A stretch of DNA of 64,000 nucleotides from Pseudoalteromonas rubra (GTDB taxonomy: Bacteria > Pseudomonadota > Gammaproteobacteria > Enterobacterales > Alteromonadaceae): positions 62,001 through 126,000 of the forward strand of contig NZ_PNCI01000013.1 in the NCBI RefSeq assembly GCF_005887095.1, in the 5' to 3' direction. The notes beneath the pieces were generated by a model. The model was given only the letters and a program-made list of their open reading frames with translations, had not been told where the DNA came from and made no database searches. Position numbers and translations under genes: made by a program. This document shows, piece after piece, positions 40,668-50,925 of this stretch; position 1 is the first letter of the stretch, and each line of letters starts with the position of its first letter.

Positions 40668-43301
40668 TTACGACTGGGGTTCATACCCCAGATTAGGCGA
40701 CAGCCAGCGCTCGGCTTCTGCCAGTGTCATATTGCTGCGTTTGGCATAGTCTTCAACCTGATCTTGTTGAATCGCTGCCACGGCAAAGTATTTGGAGTCC
40801 GGATGCGAGAAGTACCAGCCAGATACCGCCGCGCCCGGCCACATAGCATAAGAGCTGGTGAGCTTCATGCCAATGCGGTTTTCTACATCCAGCAACTGCC
40901 AGATTTTGTCCTTCTCGGTGTGCTCAGGACACGCCGGATAACCCGGCGCCGGACGGATCCCCTGATAGTTCTCGCGGATCAGTTCTTCATTACTGAGCTT
41001 TTCATCCTCAGCAAAGCCCCAGTATTGCTTGCGCACCTGCTCATGCAGGTACTCTGCAAAGGCCTCGGCCAGACGATCTGCCACGGCTTTCACCATAATT
41101 TTGTTGTAATCGTCCTGCTGCTGCTCAAACACCTCGGCTAAATCGTCCTCTTCCAGGCCACCGGTGACCGCAAACGCACCAAAATAATCAGGCGTGCCTT
41201 TCGGCGCGATATAATCGGCCAGACAGTAGTTAGGGAAATCCGTTTTTTCGGTTTGCTGACGCAGCTGACAGGATGTCAGCAGCACTTCACTGCGGTTCTC
41301 ATCGCGATAGATTTCAATGTCATCACCCACCCGGTTAGCCGGGAACAGGCCAATTACGCCCAGCGGTTGTAAACTGCCTTTGGCAGTCAGTTCGTCGAGC
41401 ATGGCATTGGCATCGGCAAAGAGCTTTTTCGCTTCCTCACCCACTACTTCGTCTTCAAGAATACGCGGGTATTTGCCCGCCAGTGTCCAGGTCATGAAAA
41501 AGGGCGTCCAGTCAATATACTCGCGTAAGGTGGCAATACTGACGTCTTTAAACTCAGTGATACCCAACTTTTTGGGTACCGGTGGCGTGTAATTGTCCCA
41601 GTCGAGCTTTACCGCATTGTCGCGCGCGCGGGCCAAAGTCACGGGCTTTGAGCGGGGCTTTTTACGCGCCTGCTGATCACGTACCTTAACGTATTCACTG
41701 GCGGTTTTTTCTAAAAAGCCCGGCTTTTGTGTGGCACTCAGTAAACTGGAAACTACGCCCACCGCACGGCTGGCATTGTTCACATACACCACACCCTTGT
41801 CGTATTGCGGCTCAATCTTGACCGCCGTATGCGCTTTAGAGGTGGTTGCGCCACCGATCAGCAGCGGGATCTCAAACCCACGGCGGGTCATCTCTTTCGC
41901 AACGTGCACCATTTCATCGAGCGAAGGGGTGATCAAACCCGACAAACCAATGGCATCGGCGTTTTCATCTATGGCCGTTTGCAAAATTTTCTCTGCCGGT
42001 ACCATTACGCCCAAATCCACGACCTCATAGTTATTACATTGCAGCACCACACCCACAATGTTTTTACCTATGTCGTGTACATCTCCCTTTACCGTGGCCA
42101 TGATGATTTTACCATTACTCTGACCGGCCTGTTTTTCCGCCTCAATGTAAGGGTCCAGATAGGCCACTGCCCGTTTCATCACGCGTGCAGATTTAACCAC
42201 CTGAGGCAGGAACATTTTACCGGCACCAAATAAGTCGCCGACCACATTCATGCCATCCATCAGCGGGCCTTCGATCACTTCAATGGGTTTATCAAACTGT
42301 TGACGACAGGCTTCGGTGTCTTCTTCAATAAACTCAGTAATGCCTTTAACCAGCGCATGCTCCAGGCGTTTGGCCACAGGCCAGCTGCGCCATTCCTGAT
42401 CTTCCGCTTTCTCAGCCTGTGCCATCCCCGAGTAATTAGGCGCTATCTCGACCAGACGCTCACCGGCACCGGGGTCAGTATTGAGGACCACATCCTCAAC
42501 CGCCTTGCGCAGTTCATCGGGAATATCATCGTATACCGTCAGCTGACCCGCGTTGACAATGCCCATGTCCATACCGGCCTGAATGGCATGATATAGAAAT
42601 ACCGAGTGAATAGCTTCACGCACTGGATTGTTACCGCGGAATGAGAAAGACACATTCGACACCCCGCCCGACACTTTACAGTGCGGCAGGTTCTGCTTGA
42701 TGCGTCGCGTACCTTCAATAAACTCGACGGCATAGTTGTCGTGTTCTTCAATCCCGGTTGCCACGGCAAAGATATTAGGGTCAAAAATGATGTCTTCCGG
42801 CGGGAAACCCAGCTCATCCACCAGAATGCGATAAGAACGCTCACAGATCTCAAACTTGCGGTCGGCCGTCTCGGCCTGGCCTGTTTCGTCGAACGCCATC
42901 ACTACCACGGCCGCGCCAAAGCGCTTAATGATCTTCGCCTGGCGCTCAAACGGCTCGCGGCCCTCTTTGAGTGAGATAGAATTAACAATGGCCTTACCCT
43001 GAATACACTTCAGGCCTGCTTCAATCACTTCCCATTTAGAGGAGTCGACCATAATTGGCACGCGGGAAATATCCGGCTCTGAGGCAATCAGGTTCAGGAA
43101 CTTAACCATGGCGGCCTTAGAGTCCAGCATGGCTTCATCCATATTGATGTCGATCACCTGGGCGCCGTTTTCCACCTGGCTGCGCGCCACATCCAGCGCG
43201 GCTTCGTAATCTTCCTCCAGGATCAAACGCTTAAAACGCGCCGAGCCGGTCACATTGGTTCTTTCACCAACGTTAGTAAAAATGGCTGTAGATTGCGTCA
43301 T
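40668..43301 (-). CDS. metH: methionine synthase MetH, C-terminal part (folate, B12 and activation domains)
   Basis: 877 residues covering modules 2-4 of cobalamin-dependent methionine synthase. Starts with the pterin domain ([52 protein letters not shown]), then the B12 cap and binding domain with DVHDIGKN (the His that ligates cobalt) and [14 protein letters not shown], and ends with the AdoMet reactivation domain ([17 protein letters not shown]). All key motifs are intact. The homocysteine domain is encoded by the separate gene upstream; 11 bases lie between them, with AGGAAG before this ATG. It is thus a clean split at the linker between modules 1 and 2, not a decayed gene. Confidence 0.96.
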   Translation of the reverse strand: MTQSTAIFTNVGERTNVTGSARFKRLILEEDYEAALDVARSQVENGAQVIDINMDEAMLDSKAAMVKFLNLIASEPDISRVPIMVDSSKWEVIEAGLKCIQGKAIVNSISLKEGREPFERQAKIIKRFGAAVVVMAFDETGQAETADRKFEICERSYRILVDELGFPPEDIIFDPNIFAVATGIEEHDNYAVEFIEGTRRIKQNLPHCKVSGGVSNVSFSFRGNNPVREAIHSVFLYHAIQAGMDMGIVNAGQLTVYDDIPDELRKAVEDVVLNTDPGAGERLVEIAPNYSGMAQAEKAEDQEWRSWPVAKRLEHALVKGITEFIEEDTEACRQQFDKPIEVIEGPLMDGMNVVGDLFGAGKMFLPQVVKSARVMKRAVAYLDPYIEAEKQAGQSNGKIIMATVKGDVHDIGKNIVGVVLQCNNYEVVDLGVMVPAEKILQTAIDENADAIGLSGLITPSLDEMVHVAKEMTRRGFEIPLLIGGATTSKAHTAVKIEPQYDKGVVYVNNASRAVGVVSSLLSATQKPGFLEKTASEYVKVRDQQARKKPRSKPVTLARARDNAVKLDWDNYTPPVPKKLGITEFKDVSIATLREYIDWTPFFMTWTLAGKYPRILEDEVVGEEAKKLFADANAMLDELTAKGSLQPLGVIGLFPANRVGDDIEIYRDENRSEVLLTSCQLRQQTEKTDFPNYCLADYIAPKGTPDYFGAFAVTGGLEEDDLAEVFEQQQDDYNKIMVKAVADRLAEAFAEYLHEQVRKQYWGFAEDEKLSNEELIRENYQGIRPAPGYPACPEHTEKDKIWQLLDVENRIGMKLTSSYAMWPGAAVSGWYFSHPDSKYFAVAAIQQDQVEDYAKRSNMTLAEAERWLSPNLGYEPQS

Positions 43302-43312
43302 GTCAGTACTTC

Positions 43313-44401
43313 CTAATTAAGATTACAGGCTTCAAGGCCCGCCAGGCGCATTCTTACTTCAAGCTCAGGCAAAGTGCGCGGTGCCACCTGCTCCAGCCCT
43401 TTCATAAAAGCGCGAATATGGTCGGGTGTTGTACCACAGCAACCGCCCACAATATTAATAAAGCCTTCCTTACCCCAGTCGATGATTTCTTTTGCCATTT
43501 CAGGGGCTTCCAAGTCGTACTCGCCAAACTCATTTGGCAGGCCCGCATTCGGGTGCACCGACGTATAGGTTTCACACACCCGCGATAGCTCTTCAACATA
43601 GGCACGCAGCAGATCCGGTCCCAGCGCGCAGTTTAGTCCGATGGAAATCGGTTTGATATGACGGATAGAGTTGTAAAAGGCTTCGGTGGTCTGGCCCGAC
43701 AAGGTACGCCCCGAGGCGTCGGTAATGGTCCCGGAGATCATCACCGGCAGGGTTATGCCAGTGCGCTCAAAGGCTTCTTCCACCCCATACGCCGCCGCTT
43801 TAGCATTCAGCGTATCGAAGATGGTTTCAATCAGGATCAGATGTGCACCGCCTTCAATTAAGGCTTCGGTCGACTCGATATAGGCCGCCACCAGCTGATC
43901 AAACGAGACATTGCGATAACCCGGATCGTTCACATCCGGTGAAATCGAGCACGTTTTAGAGGTTGGTCCCAGGACACCGGCCACATAACGCGGTTTACTC
44001 GGGTCTTTGGCGGTAAACTCATCACATACAGCCCGTGCCAGACGGGCCGATTCGACGTTGATCTCGCGGCTCAGGCTGGCCATATCGTAATCTTCCATCG
44101 AAATAGTGGTGGCGTTAAAAGTATTGGTTTCAATAATGTCCGCACCCGCTTCGAGATATTCACGATGGATCTGACGGATCACCTCAGGCTGAGTCAGGCT
44201 TAACAGGTCGTTATTACCTTTGATAAGGACATGCCAGTCTTTAAAACGCTCGCCCCGATAATCCTCTTCCTCAAATTTGTGCTTTTGGATCATGGTGCCC
44301 ATAGCACCGTCGAGGATCAAAATACGCTGTTGCATGGCCGTTTTGAGTGCATCGGCAATGGCTGCGCCATCGGCCGCAGTGGTGATAGGTTTATTCGGCA
44401 T
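43313..44401 (-). CDS. metH: methionine synthase MetH, N-terminal homocysteine-binding domain as separate protein
   Basis: 362 residues, homocysteine S-methyltransferase barrel: [11 protein letters not shown] near the start, the zinc Cys in IGLNCALG and the Cys pair in [14 protein letters not shown] near the end. It ends at GLEACNLN, just where ordinary MetH continues into the folate domain. The start ATG lies inside the metA coding end (11-base overlap). Together with the next gene it should reconstitute B12-dependent methionine synthase: transfer of the methyl group from 5-methyl-THF through cobalamin to homocysteine. Confidence 0.95.
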   Translation of the reverse strand: MPNKPITTAADGAAIADALKTAMQQRILILDGAMGTMIQKHKFEEEDYRGERFKDWHVLIKGNNDLLSLTQPEVIRQIHREYLEAGADIIETNTFNATTISMEDYDMASLSREINVESARLARAVCDEFTAKDPSKPRYVAGVLGPTSKTCSISPDVNDPGYRNVSFDQLVAAYIESTEALIEGGAHLILIETIFDTLNAKAAAYGVEEAFERTGITLPVMISGTITDASGRTLSGQTTEAFYNSIRHIKPISIGLNCALGPDLLRAYVEELSRVCETYTSVHPNAGLPNEFGEYDLEAPEMAKEIIDWGKEGFINIVGGCCGTTPDHIRAFMKGLEQVAPRTLPELEVRMRLAGLEACNLN

Positions 44402-45338
44402 AATTGTTAGTCCTTACATCCTGGCTAACCAGATTAATATCGTACGGAGTGGTCTGGTAAACATAGTAGTTTAACCAGTTGGAGAATAACAAAAAGGCAT
44501 GGCTTTGCCATGTCTTTGATGGCTTGGCGCTGACATCATCTTCGGGGAAATAATTCTCCGGCTTGGGTGCATTCGGCCCTTTTTCACAATCGCGAAAATA
44601 CTCTTTACTCAAAGTATCGGCATCATATTCCGGGTGCCCGGTAATATACACCTGACTGCCAGAGACATTTTTAATTAAATAGGCCCCTACTCGCTCAGAA
44701 CCCGCCAGCGTCACCAACTCCTCACAGGCTTCAATTTGGCTGGCCTCGATATGGCCGTATCGTGAATGGGGTACCAAAAACTCATCATCAAAGCCACGGG
44801 TTAATGCACCATGTTCAAAATAACAGTGGTGACGGAACACCCCGCAAAGCTTGTCTTTTTTAAGTTCCCGCTTCAGGCCATGGTGATGAAACAGCCCCGC
44901 ATGTGCCGCCCAGCAGGAAAACAGCGTTGAGGTTACATGGTGTTCGGCCCAGTCGAAAAATGCCTGCAACTCTTCCCAGTAAGTCACTTCTTCATACTCG
45001 AGGTGAGCAAGTGGTGCACCGGTAACAATCAGCGCATCGTAATTTTCTTCTGTAACATCTGAGAAATAGCGATAAAACATATTGAGATGCTGCTCAGAGT
45101 TTTCAGAACTACGATGCGTATCCAGGCGCAGCAAGTCGACATTAACTTGCAGCGGCGTGTTGGCCAGCAGACGAATAAACTGTACTTCTGTTTCCACCTT
45201 ATTGGGCATCAGGTTGAGTATCGCCAGCCGCATAGGCCGGATCTCCTGCGTACTGGCTCGGCTTTGTGGCATCACAAAGACATTTTCATGACGCAAATGG
45301 CTGATGGCAGGTAAATCGTCGGTGACTGTGATTGGCAT
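44391..45338 (-). CDS. metA: homoserine O-acyltransferase MetA
   Basis: 315 residues, full length. Catalytic Cys in [16 protein letters not shown], and His/Glu in [12 protein letters not shown] fit the MetA triad; [19 protein letters not shown] is the conserved N-terminal signature. It acylates homoserine (succinyl- or acetyl-CoA) in the first committed step of methionine synthesis. First gene of the metA-metH(N)-metH(C) operon, with GAGGGG before the ATG, and a promoter and MetJ-like operator upstream. The whole operon therefore serves methionine supply from homoserine to methionine, except the sulfur-insertion steps, which are encoded elsewhere. Confidence 0.97.
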   Translation of the reverse strand: MPITVTDDLPAISHLRHENVFVMPQSRASTQEIRPMRLAILNLMPNKVETEVQFIRLLANTPLQVNVDLLRLDTHRSSENSEQHLNMFYRYFSDVTEENYDALIVTGAPLAHLEYEEVTYWEELQAFFDWAEHHVTSTLFSCWAAHAGLFHHHGLKRELKKDKLCGVFRHHCYFEHGALTRGFDDEFLVPHSRYGHIEASQIEACEELVTLAGSERVGAYLIKNVSGSQVYITGHPEYDADTLSKEYFRDCEKGPNAPKPENYFPEDDVSAKPSKTWQSHAFLLFSNWLNYYVYQTTPYDINLVSQDVRTNNYAE

Positions 45339-45391
45339 GATATTCCCCTCAGTGACTAGGACCCTTAAAGATAGATCCGCTAACTTGCGAC

Positions 45392-45419
45392 ATTATGAAG
45401 CAACGGGAATAAATTTCAA
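45392..45419 (-). promoter_or_regulatory. sigma-70 promoter of metA-metH operon
   Basis: Minus strand: -35 TTGAAA (45419-45414) and -10 CATAAT (45397-45392), spacing 16, each 5 of 6 to consensus. Predicted transcript start near 45385, about 47 bases before the metA ATG. Confidence 0.6.
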
Positions 45420-45440
45420 CTTCTAGATGTTTAGCCGTCT
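45417..45440 (-). promoter_or_regulatory. putative MetJ operator (tandem met boxes)
   Basis: On the minus strand three adjacent 8-mers: AGACGGCT, AAACATCT, AGAAGTTG, matching the met-box AGACGTCT at 7, 6 and 5 of 8 positions. They abut and overlap the -35 of the metA promoter, the expected place for MetJ repression with S-adenosylmethionine as co-repressor. A MetJ gene is not in the window. Confidence 0.62.
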
Positions 45441-45466
45441 AAATTAAATATGCGCTCATCCACCCG

Positions 45467-48400
45467 TTAAAACGCCGCTCTGAGCAGGTGGCTGGAGCGC
45501 GTCAATACCTCTTCCAGTGTCAGGATCAAATTTGACTGCTGAGGGCTTTGCTGTTCAATGGCCTGTTCCAGCTGCGCAGCAAGCTCAGCACAGCGCACCA
45601 GCCCCAGGTAACCTGCCTGCCCTTTTAATGTATGCGCCATTCTGGCTGCCTCTTCAATGTCCTCTTCCTGCAACCTTTCCCTCAGCCGCGTACAAAACGC
45701 CTCCTGTGCAACAATAAACTTATCAGACATTTTTCGATAAAACGCTTCGTTGCCGTTGACGTGTTTGAGCCCTTGCGCAATATCAAGCAATTCACTTTCA
45801 GTTTTATCCTGCGTAGATATCGGCATTGATGACAGCGTGTCGGCAGGCTCAGGCTTGCTGAGCACAGGCGCTTCATGACACCTCAGCGTGGTTTTTCGAC
45901 TAAGCCATTGATATATCTTCTGATAAGCCAGCTCAACATTTATTGGCTTGGCAATATGATCGTCCATACCACAGGCTTTGATTTCCTGCAGGTCATGTTG
46001 CATAACATTTGCAGTCAACGCGATGATTGGCACCTCCCGACAGGCTGACCTTTTTCTGATTTCCCGGGTTGCGGTATAACCGTCCATGACTGGCATTTGG
46101 CAATCCATCAGGATCAAATCCACTTGCGTTTCCTGTAATCGCTCCAGAGCTTCTTTACCATGCTCTGCGGTAAGCACCTGCATACCCGCGTCAGTCAGTA
46201 TCTCCTGGGCAATTTCCCGATTAATATCGTTATCTTCAACCAGTAATACCCGTGCGCCTCCCAGCACTTCTGGCAAAGCCCCTTGCTCAATCTGAGTACC
46301 GATTTGTGGTGTAGGCTCTGCGTTCAATTCTCCAATAGGAAAATCGATTTCCACAAAAAAATGTGTGCCTTTTCCCTGGCTGCTTTCACACCAAATCCTG
46401 CCATCCATCAGTTTTACCAGATTTTTACTGATTGCCAGGCCCAGACCGGTTCCACCATACTGACGAGTCGTCGACGCATCCGCCTGAGTAAACGGGGTAA
46501 ACAAGGTTTGTTGCTGCTCCTGTGAAATGCCGATGCCGGAATCAGATACCGTGAACACAATTTTTGCACTTGATTCTGTCAGGGTCTTAACTGCCAACTG
46601 CAGAGACAGACTGCCATAGTGCGGTGTGAATTTAACCGCATTACTGAGTAAATTGAGCAATATCTGACTGAGCCTGAGTGAATCTCCCAGCAGAACCTGA
46701 GGCAACATGCTGTCCAGGTTTACCTTAAAATCCAGCTGCTTCTCTTCGATCCGCACGGCGATCAGGCCACAGATATGCTCAATGAGTACTTTCGGACGAA
46801 AAGGTACAGACTCCACACTCAGTTTGCCCGCCTCAATTTTAGAAATATCCAAAATATCATTCAGGATCACCAACAGGTTATCCGCAGCATAACGTATTTT
46901 TTTCAGATAATTGTGCATTTTTGGCGACGCATCCATTTTGAGCGCCAAGTGGGTTAACCCGGTGATTGCATGCATAGGGGTGCGAATTTCATGAGACATG
47001 TTGGCAAGGAACTGTGACTTAGCGCGGGTAGCACTCTGCGCGGCCTGAATGGCTTCTAGAAGGTTTTTCTCAGTATCTTTGCGCTCTGTAATGTCCCGAA
47101 TGATGGCGGTGAAATAATTCACCTCTCCCACTTTGGTTTCAGCAACGGCCAGGTCGATGGGAAAGCACTGGCCATTTTTCTTGCGTGCTGTCACCTCACG
47201 TTTGTTACCAATGACTTTTTTAACGCCTGTATCAAAGTAGTTTTGTATATACTGGTCATGGTTGCTTCGGTCTGGCTCTGGCATCAGCATACGCAAATTG
47301 TTTCCCAGCACCTCGTCGCGCGCGTAGCCAAACATGTCCACTGCTGCCGGACTAAACTCCTGTACTTCACCGTGAATGTTGATCACGATAATGGCATCAG
47401 CCGCCGTATCAATGATGGCACGAGTCATGGCCTGATTTTCAATCAAAGAGCGTTCTTTGTGCATCTGTTCAGAGATATCCTGGACAATACCCACGAGTTT
47501 GTAGTGTCCTGTATTACTGTCCAGATAGCGCTCAGCCATCAGCCGAATAAAGCGACATACCCCGTTGTTATACAACTCGTAATTGAAATCATGGTACTGT
47601 TGCTGTTTATCTAACATAGTCTGTAATGCCGCCTTGGAGGCGCTATCATTATGACCAAATAAGGTGTGTACGGTTGCCGGCTGCGCCGCAGATGCGCCAA
47701 GGATTTCATAAGCCTCCTGAGACAAGTGGACCAGGCCGCTTTGCAGTTCTAACTCCCAGCGGCCCAGACGTGCCATTTTTTGTGCCTGCTCATAATTCAG
47801 ATTGGCACTTTGCAGCTCCGCGGTACGTAATTTTACGCGAGATTCGAGCTCACGCTGATTGTTGTCCAACAGGGTTATATGTTCACGAATGGCACTGGCG
47901 GCCCAGTTAAACGTCCTGGTCAGCGTGGCGATTTCCTTGAATCCTGATTCCACTTTCTGATGCGTATAGGTGCCATCGGCAAGCAAAGAGGCCTGTCTGG
48001 CAAGCTCACCCAAAGGTGTAATAACGCGCTTTTTGAGCAGTATCATCACCACCAGGATCAGTACCCCACAGCATATCCACATCAGCGCCAAATTAAACCG
48101 GATATTACGCCACAAAGCCTGTTCACTCAGCGCCAGATTGTAATGCAGGTAAATAATACCAAGTCGGGTAGACCGCAGCTCAGTACTGGAAGGCATGGCA
48201 AAACTCTGAAATGCCTCAAGCTGTGTGCGGTCAGCAGAAAAGGTCAGCCGCGGCATGTTGCTGCTCCGGGCAGCTTTAATCGCCTTATCAGACCCCAGAC
48301 TTGCAATGTCCTGTAAGGACTTGCCAACCTCGGCAAACTGATTGCTGAATAATATTCGTCCGGTATGATCCGCAACCACAATGCTGATGACTTCCGGCAC

Positions 48401-48643
48401 CGTGCCTATCACAGACAAATCATGGCGGATTTCTTCGGCCCTGTCCGAACTCAGGTTTACTTCTACATGGCGTTTCAATGTCATCAGCAAGTAGTTGGCA
48501 TGTGACTGATGGCTTGAATAAGAGGCATCCCGGCTGCCAGTATAAATCACCATAGTACTCAGACTCAGTACAGCCAGACACAATAACAGGACGCCAACAG
48601 GCACCCAAAATGCCAAAGAGGTGGGCACACCCGGCCGTCTCAT
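45467..48643 (-). CDS. hybrid sensor histidine kinase: HAMP, two PAS, REC, HPt
   Basis: 1058 residues. TM1 about 12-34, a ~145-residue periplasmic part, TM2 about 180-203, HAMP, a coil, PAS 1 (about 290-385) and PAS 2 (about 400-520, TAADAIIVINIHGEVQEFSPA, FixL-like), HisKA with FLANMSHEIRTPMHA, HATPase (NLLSNAVKF, DSGIGIS, GTGLGLA), REC (VLLVEDNDINRE, MDCQMPVMDG), and HPt (MAHTLKGQAGYLG). The start ATG overlaps the stop of the lipoprotein gene upstream (ATGA), so sensor and binding protein are co-translated. The REC plus HPt imply a phosphorelay to a separate regulator; the divergent gene at 49726 is the obvious candidate. Confidence 0.94.
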   Translation of the reverse strand: MRRPGVPTSLAFWVPVGVLLLCLAVLSLSTMVIYTGSRDASYSSHQSHANYLLMTLKRHVEVNLSSDRAEEIRHDLSVIGTVPEVISIVVADHTGRILFSNQFAEVGKSLQDIASLGSDKAIKAARSSNMPRLTFSADRTQLEAFQSFAMPSSTELRSTRLGIIYLHYNLALSEQALWRNIRFNLALMWICCGVLILVVMILLKKRVITPLGELARQASLLADGTYTHQKVESGFKEIATLTRTFNWAASAIREHITLLDNNQRELESRVKLRTAELQSANLNYEQAQKMARLGRWELELQSGLVHLSQEAYEILGASAAQPATVHTLFGHNDSASKAALQTMLDKQQQYHDFNYELYNNGVCRFIRLMAERYLDSNTGHYKLVGIVQDISEQMHKERSLIENQAMTRAIIDTAADAIIVINIHGEVQEFSPAAVDMFGYARDEVLGNNLRMLMPEPDRSNHDQYIQNYFDTGVKKVIGNKREVTARKKNGQCFPIDLAVAETKVGEVNYFTAIIRDITERKDTEKNLLEAIQAAQSATRAKSQFLANMSHEIRTPMHAITGLTHLALKMDASPKMHNYLKKIRYAADNLLVILNDILDISKIEAGKLSVESVPFRPKVLIEHICGLIAVRIEEKQLDFKVNLDSMLPQVLLGDSLRLSQILLNLLSNAVKFTPHYGSLSLQLAVKTLTESSAKIVFTVSDSGIGISQEQQQTLFTPFTQADASTTRQYGGTGLGLAISKNLVKLMDGRIWCESSQGKGTHFFVEIDFPIGELNAEPTPQIGTQIEQGALPEVLGGARVLLVEDNDINREIAQEILTDAGMQVLTAEHGKEALERLQETQVDLILMDCQMPVMDGYTATREIRKRSACREVPIIALTANVMQHDLQEIKACGMDDHIAKPINVELAYQKIYQWLSRKTTLRCHEAPVLSKPEPADTLSSMPISTQDKTESELLDIAQGLKHVNGNEAFYRKMSDKFIVAQEAFCTRLRERLQEEDIEEAARMAHTLKGQAGYLGLVRCAELAAQLEQAIEQQSPQQSNLILTLEEVLTRSSHLLRAAF

Positions 48644-49608
48644 TGGCGCACAAACCTCGCATCAACCAGGCCACGCACATCTGCCACTTCATCAATCATA
48701 TTCTGCTCAATCAACACAGATAACAGCCGTACTACGGTTGAGTGCAAAGGGGGATCTACCCCCTTACCTACGAGTAAGGAGCGGTTGGTCGGGGCATCGG
48801 CAAGCGTAATACCACCGAGTGCCGCTAACAGCTCGTGCGGTTGTAATCCAAGCCGTGGGGACATCAGCTGTGCGGCGTTTTCCGGGTATTTTTCTATATA
48901 TGCCAGTGTCTCAAATTGAGCCGAAACCAGTGCCTGTAACGCCTCATGATAATGGCTAAGGTGTGCGGTTCTGACCACCAGCACGTCGACGATTTTGCCC
49001 GGGATCTGCGCACTATTAAAAATAATTTTATGATCCTGATTCACAAGCTGAGTGGTAACCGGTTCAAATGTCACTACCGCATCAACGACACGTGACTGAA
49101 AGGCCCTAAAGTGCTGATTGACCGGCAAGTGCACCGCATCAATATCCTCCATACTCAATTGTGCCGCATCCAGAGTTTCATGCAGCATCAACGCACCAAC
49201 TGCAGTTTGTTCATATGCTATGCGCTTACCTTTGAGTTGCGCCAGTTCGGAAACTGACTCACGCACAACCACCGCATCGGCCCCGTTTGATATGTCCATG
49301 ATCAGGACGATTTTGAGTGCAATCCCCTCAGCAACCAACAGTAAGGCTTCATCGAGCGTCAGTGCCGCAACTTCAATACGACCATGACGAAATGCATCCA
49401 TGGTATCGGTCGCAGACAGCAGCTCAACCAGCTTGATATTCTCTTTCAACAGACCTTTTTGCTTGGCCAAATAAAGTGTCTCGTAGCCCGGCCAGAGATT
49501 AAACCCGACTCTGAGCTGCGTGCGAGATGAATCAGAACACCCGACAATCAGTGTAAACACCAGTGCCAACAACAAAAGTTTCACTGCTTTCCCCATCCAC
49601 CAGGTCAT
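48640..49608 (-). CDS. NMT1/SsuA-type solute-binding lipoprotein, likely kinase accessory
   Basis: About 322 residues. ATG at 49608 gives MTWWMGKAVKLLLLAL, then the lipobox region VFTLIVGC with Cys as the first mature residue, so a lipoprotein. The mature part resembles nitrate/sulfonate/taurine-type binding proteins (LRVGFNLWPGYETLYLAKQKG, AALTLDEALLLVAEG, KGKRIAYEQTAVGALMLHETL, VTFEPVTTQL). An in-frame ATG at 49596 is an alternative start; neither has a strong ribosome binding site. No ABC permease or ATPase is adjacent; it overlaps the hybrid kinase gene. Inferred role: captures a small anion or metabolite and signals through the kinase. Confidence 0.85.
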   Translation of the reverse strand: MTWWMGKAVKLLLLALVFTLIVGCSDSSRTQLRVGFNLWPGYETLYLAKQKGLLKENIKLVELLSATDTMDAFRHGRIEVAALTLDEALLLVAEGIALKIVLIMDISNGADAVVVRESVSELAQLKGKRIAYEQTAVGALMLHETLDAAQLSMEDIDAVHLPVNQHFRAFQSRVVDAVVTFEPVTTQLVNQDHKIIFNSAQIPGKIVDVLVVRTAHLSHYHEALQALVSAQFETLAYIEKYPENAAQLMSPRLGLQPHELLAALGGITLADAPTNRSLLVGKGVDPPLHSTVVRLLSVLIEQNMIDEVADVRGLVDARFVRQ

Positions 49609-49725
49609 TGGTAAAGTTTCTTTTTGTATTCTAGTCTTGAATTGAGAACTTGGGGGCTGAACGAAGAAAATAGCAGCATATTGCACCTGTCAGCCACGAT
49701 GATGTTAACTTAACTGGTGAGCTGA

Positions 49726-50820
49726 ATGGAGACAATTCTGATCGTTGATGATGACGACTTTGTTGTAGAATATCACACACATATGTTGTCACCACAGTAC
49801 CGGATAGAAGTCGCACAAGACGGCGAAGCAGCACTTGAACTGGTCGACTCTCGCTCGCCGTGCCTTATTTTGATGGACATTCAGATGCCACGTATGAATG
49901 GTTATGAAGCAGCCTACAAAATCAGGCTTGCCGGTCATACTATGCCCATTCTGTTTTTTTCAAACCTGAATTCGCTACAAGAACGGTTAAAGGCTTATGA
50001 TGCCGGTGGCAACGATTTTATTGCCAAACCGGTGGATGAGCAGGAGCTGCTAACCAAAGTATCGATACTGCTCAAAACGCATAAAGCAAGCTCAGGCCAT
50101 GCCGACGAAGTCGCCGTTAAGGCACTATCGGATCTGTCATCTCTCGGCTATGTAATGGGATTTTACCGGGACAGTTTTCATTGCCATGATCTGACACATC
50201 TTGCTCAGGCCGTTTTTAAGCTCACCCGCGGATTTGGTCTGAAGTGCTCACTGATTATTCGCGATCAAAAAGCCAATCCCTGCTTTTTTGATGACGGGAT
50301 CGCCAAAAACATTGATGCGGCTTTGCTGGAGTCCTTACAGGGCGCAAATCGAATCATGGCCTTTGGTAAACACAGGGCCGCATTCAACTGGCGTCATGCC
50401 TCTTTACTGGTCAAAAATATGCCTGCCGATCCAGACAGAGCCGGCTCAATGCGAGATTACCTCGCCTATATGATGGACGGGCTGGAACAATGCACAGGCA
50501 AAGTGCTGGCTGAGCAGACCATGAAGCAAACTATTCAGGATTTCAGGGCGCAAAATACTGACATTAAAAATGGTATTGTCACCTTGATTGACGATATGGA
50601 AATACAGTTGGAAGTGTTGTTCTCCACACTCAGTATCGATAACGACATTTCAGAAGCCTCAGAAGAGCTGCTGGTCAACATGATCCAAACGGCCAAAACC
50701 GCTGCGGAAGAAAAAGTACAATCGGGATTGGTGATTGAAGACCAGTTGACAGAGGTACTGGATATGCTGCAGGAGAAACAGGAAACAGCGAGCCCGGGTG
50801 ATGATATAGAACTATTCTAG
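49726..50820 (+). CDS. response regulator with GAF-like and coiled-coil C-terminal region
   Basis: 364 residues. REC domain about 1-120: ILIVDDDDF, phospho-acceptor Asp in LMDIQMPRMNG, Lys in FIAKPVD. Residues about 130-270 look like a compact alpha/beta sensory domain, GAF-like (LGYVMGFYRDSF, FGLKCSLIIRDQ, FNWRHASLLVKNMP); the rest (about 275-364) is helical and acidic, probably coiled coil. No DNA-binding, GGDEF or EAL domain is present. It is divergent from the lipoprotein-kinase operon with a 117-base shared promoter region, so it is probably the output partner. Confidence 0.82.
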   Translation: METILIVDDDDFVVEYHTHMLSPQYRIEVAQDGEAALELVDSRSPCLILMDIQMPRMNGYEAAYKIRLAGHTMPILFFSNLNSLQERLKAYDAGGNDFIAKPVDEQELLTKVSILLKTHKASSGHADEVAVKALSDLSSLGYVMGFYRDSFHCHDLTHLAQAVFKLTRGFGLKCSLIIRDQKANPCFFDDGIAKNIDAALLESLQGANRIMAFGKHRAAFNWRHASLLVKNMPADPDRAGSMRDYLAYMMDGLEQCTGKVLAEQTMKQTIQDFRAQNTDIKNGIVTLIDDMEIQLEVLFSTLSIDNDISEASEELLVNMIQTAKTAAEEKVQSGLVIEDQLTEVLDMLQEKQETASPGDDIELF

Positions 50821-50843
50821 CTTGGCTATAGGTAGGGCATTAC

Positions 50844-50864
50844 CTGGCGTATTAGTCACGCCAG
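50844..50864. terminator. hairpin between response regulator and tail gene D
   Basis: CTGGCGT (50844-50850) and ACGCCAG (50858-50864), loop 7. No T-run on either strand. It marks the left boundary of the tail cluster and may slow transcription from both sides. Confidence 0.35.
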
Positions 50865-50925
50865 ACAATGCGGGGGCAGGAAAGGAGAAAGGACAAAATC
50901 ACGTCTGGCCGACATGATGGCAGGG

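Noticed and set aside
43301..43315. metH split as a frameshift or pseudogene
   Set aside because: Both halves are full, the junction falls at a domain linker, and a ribosome binding site precedes the second start.
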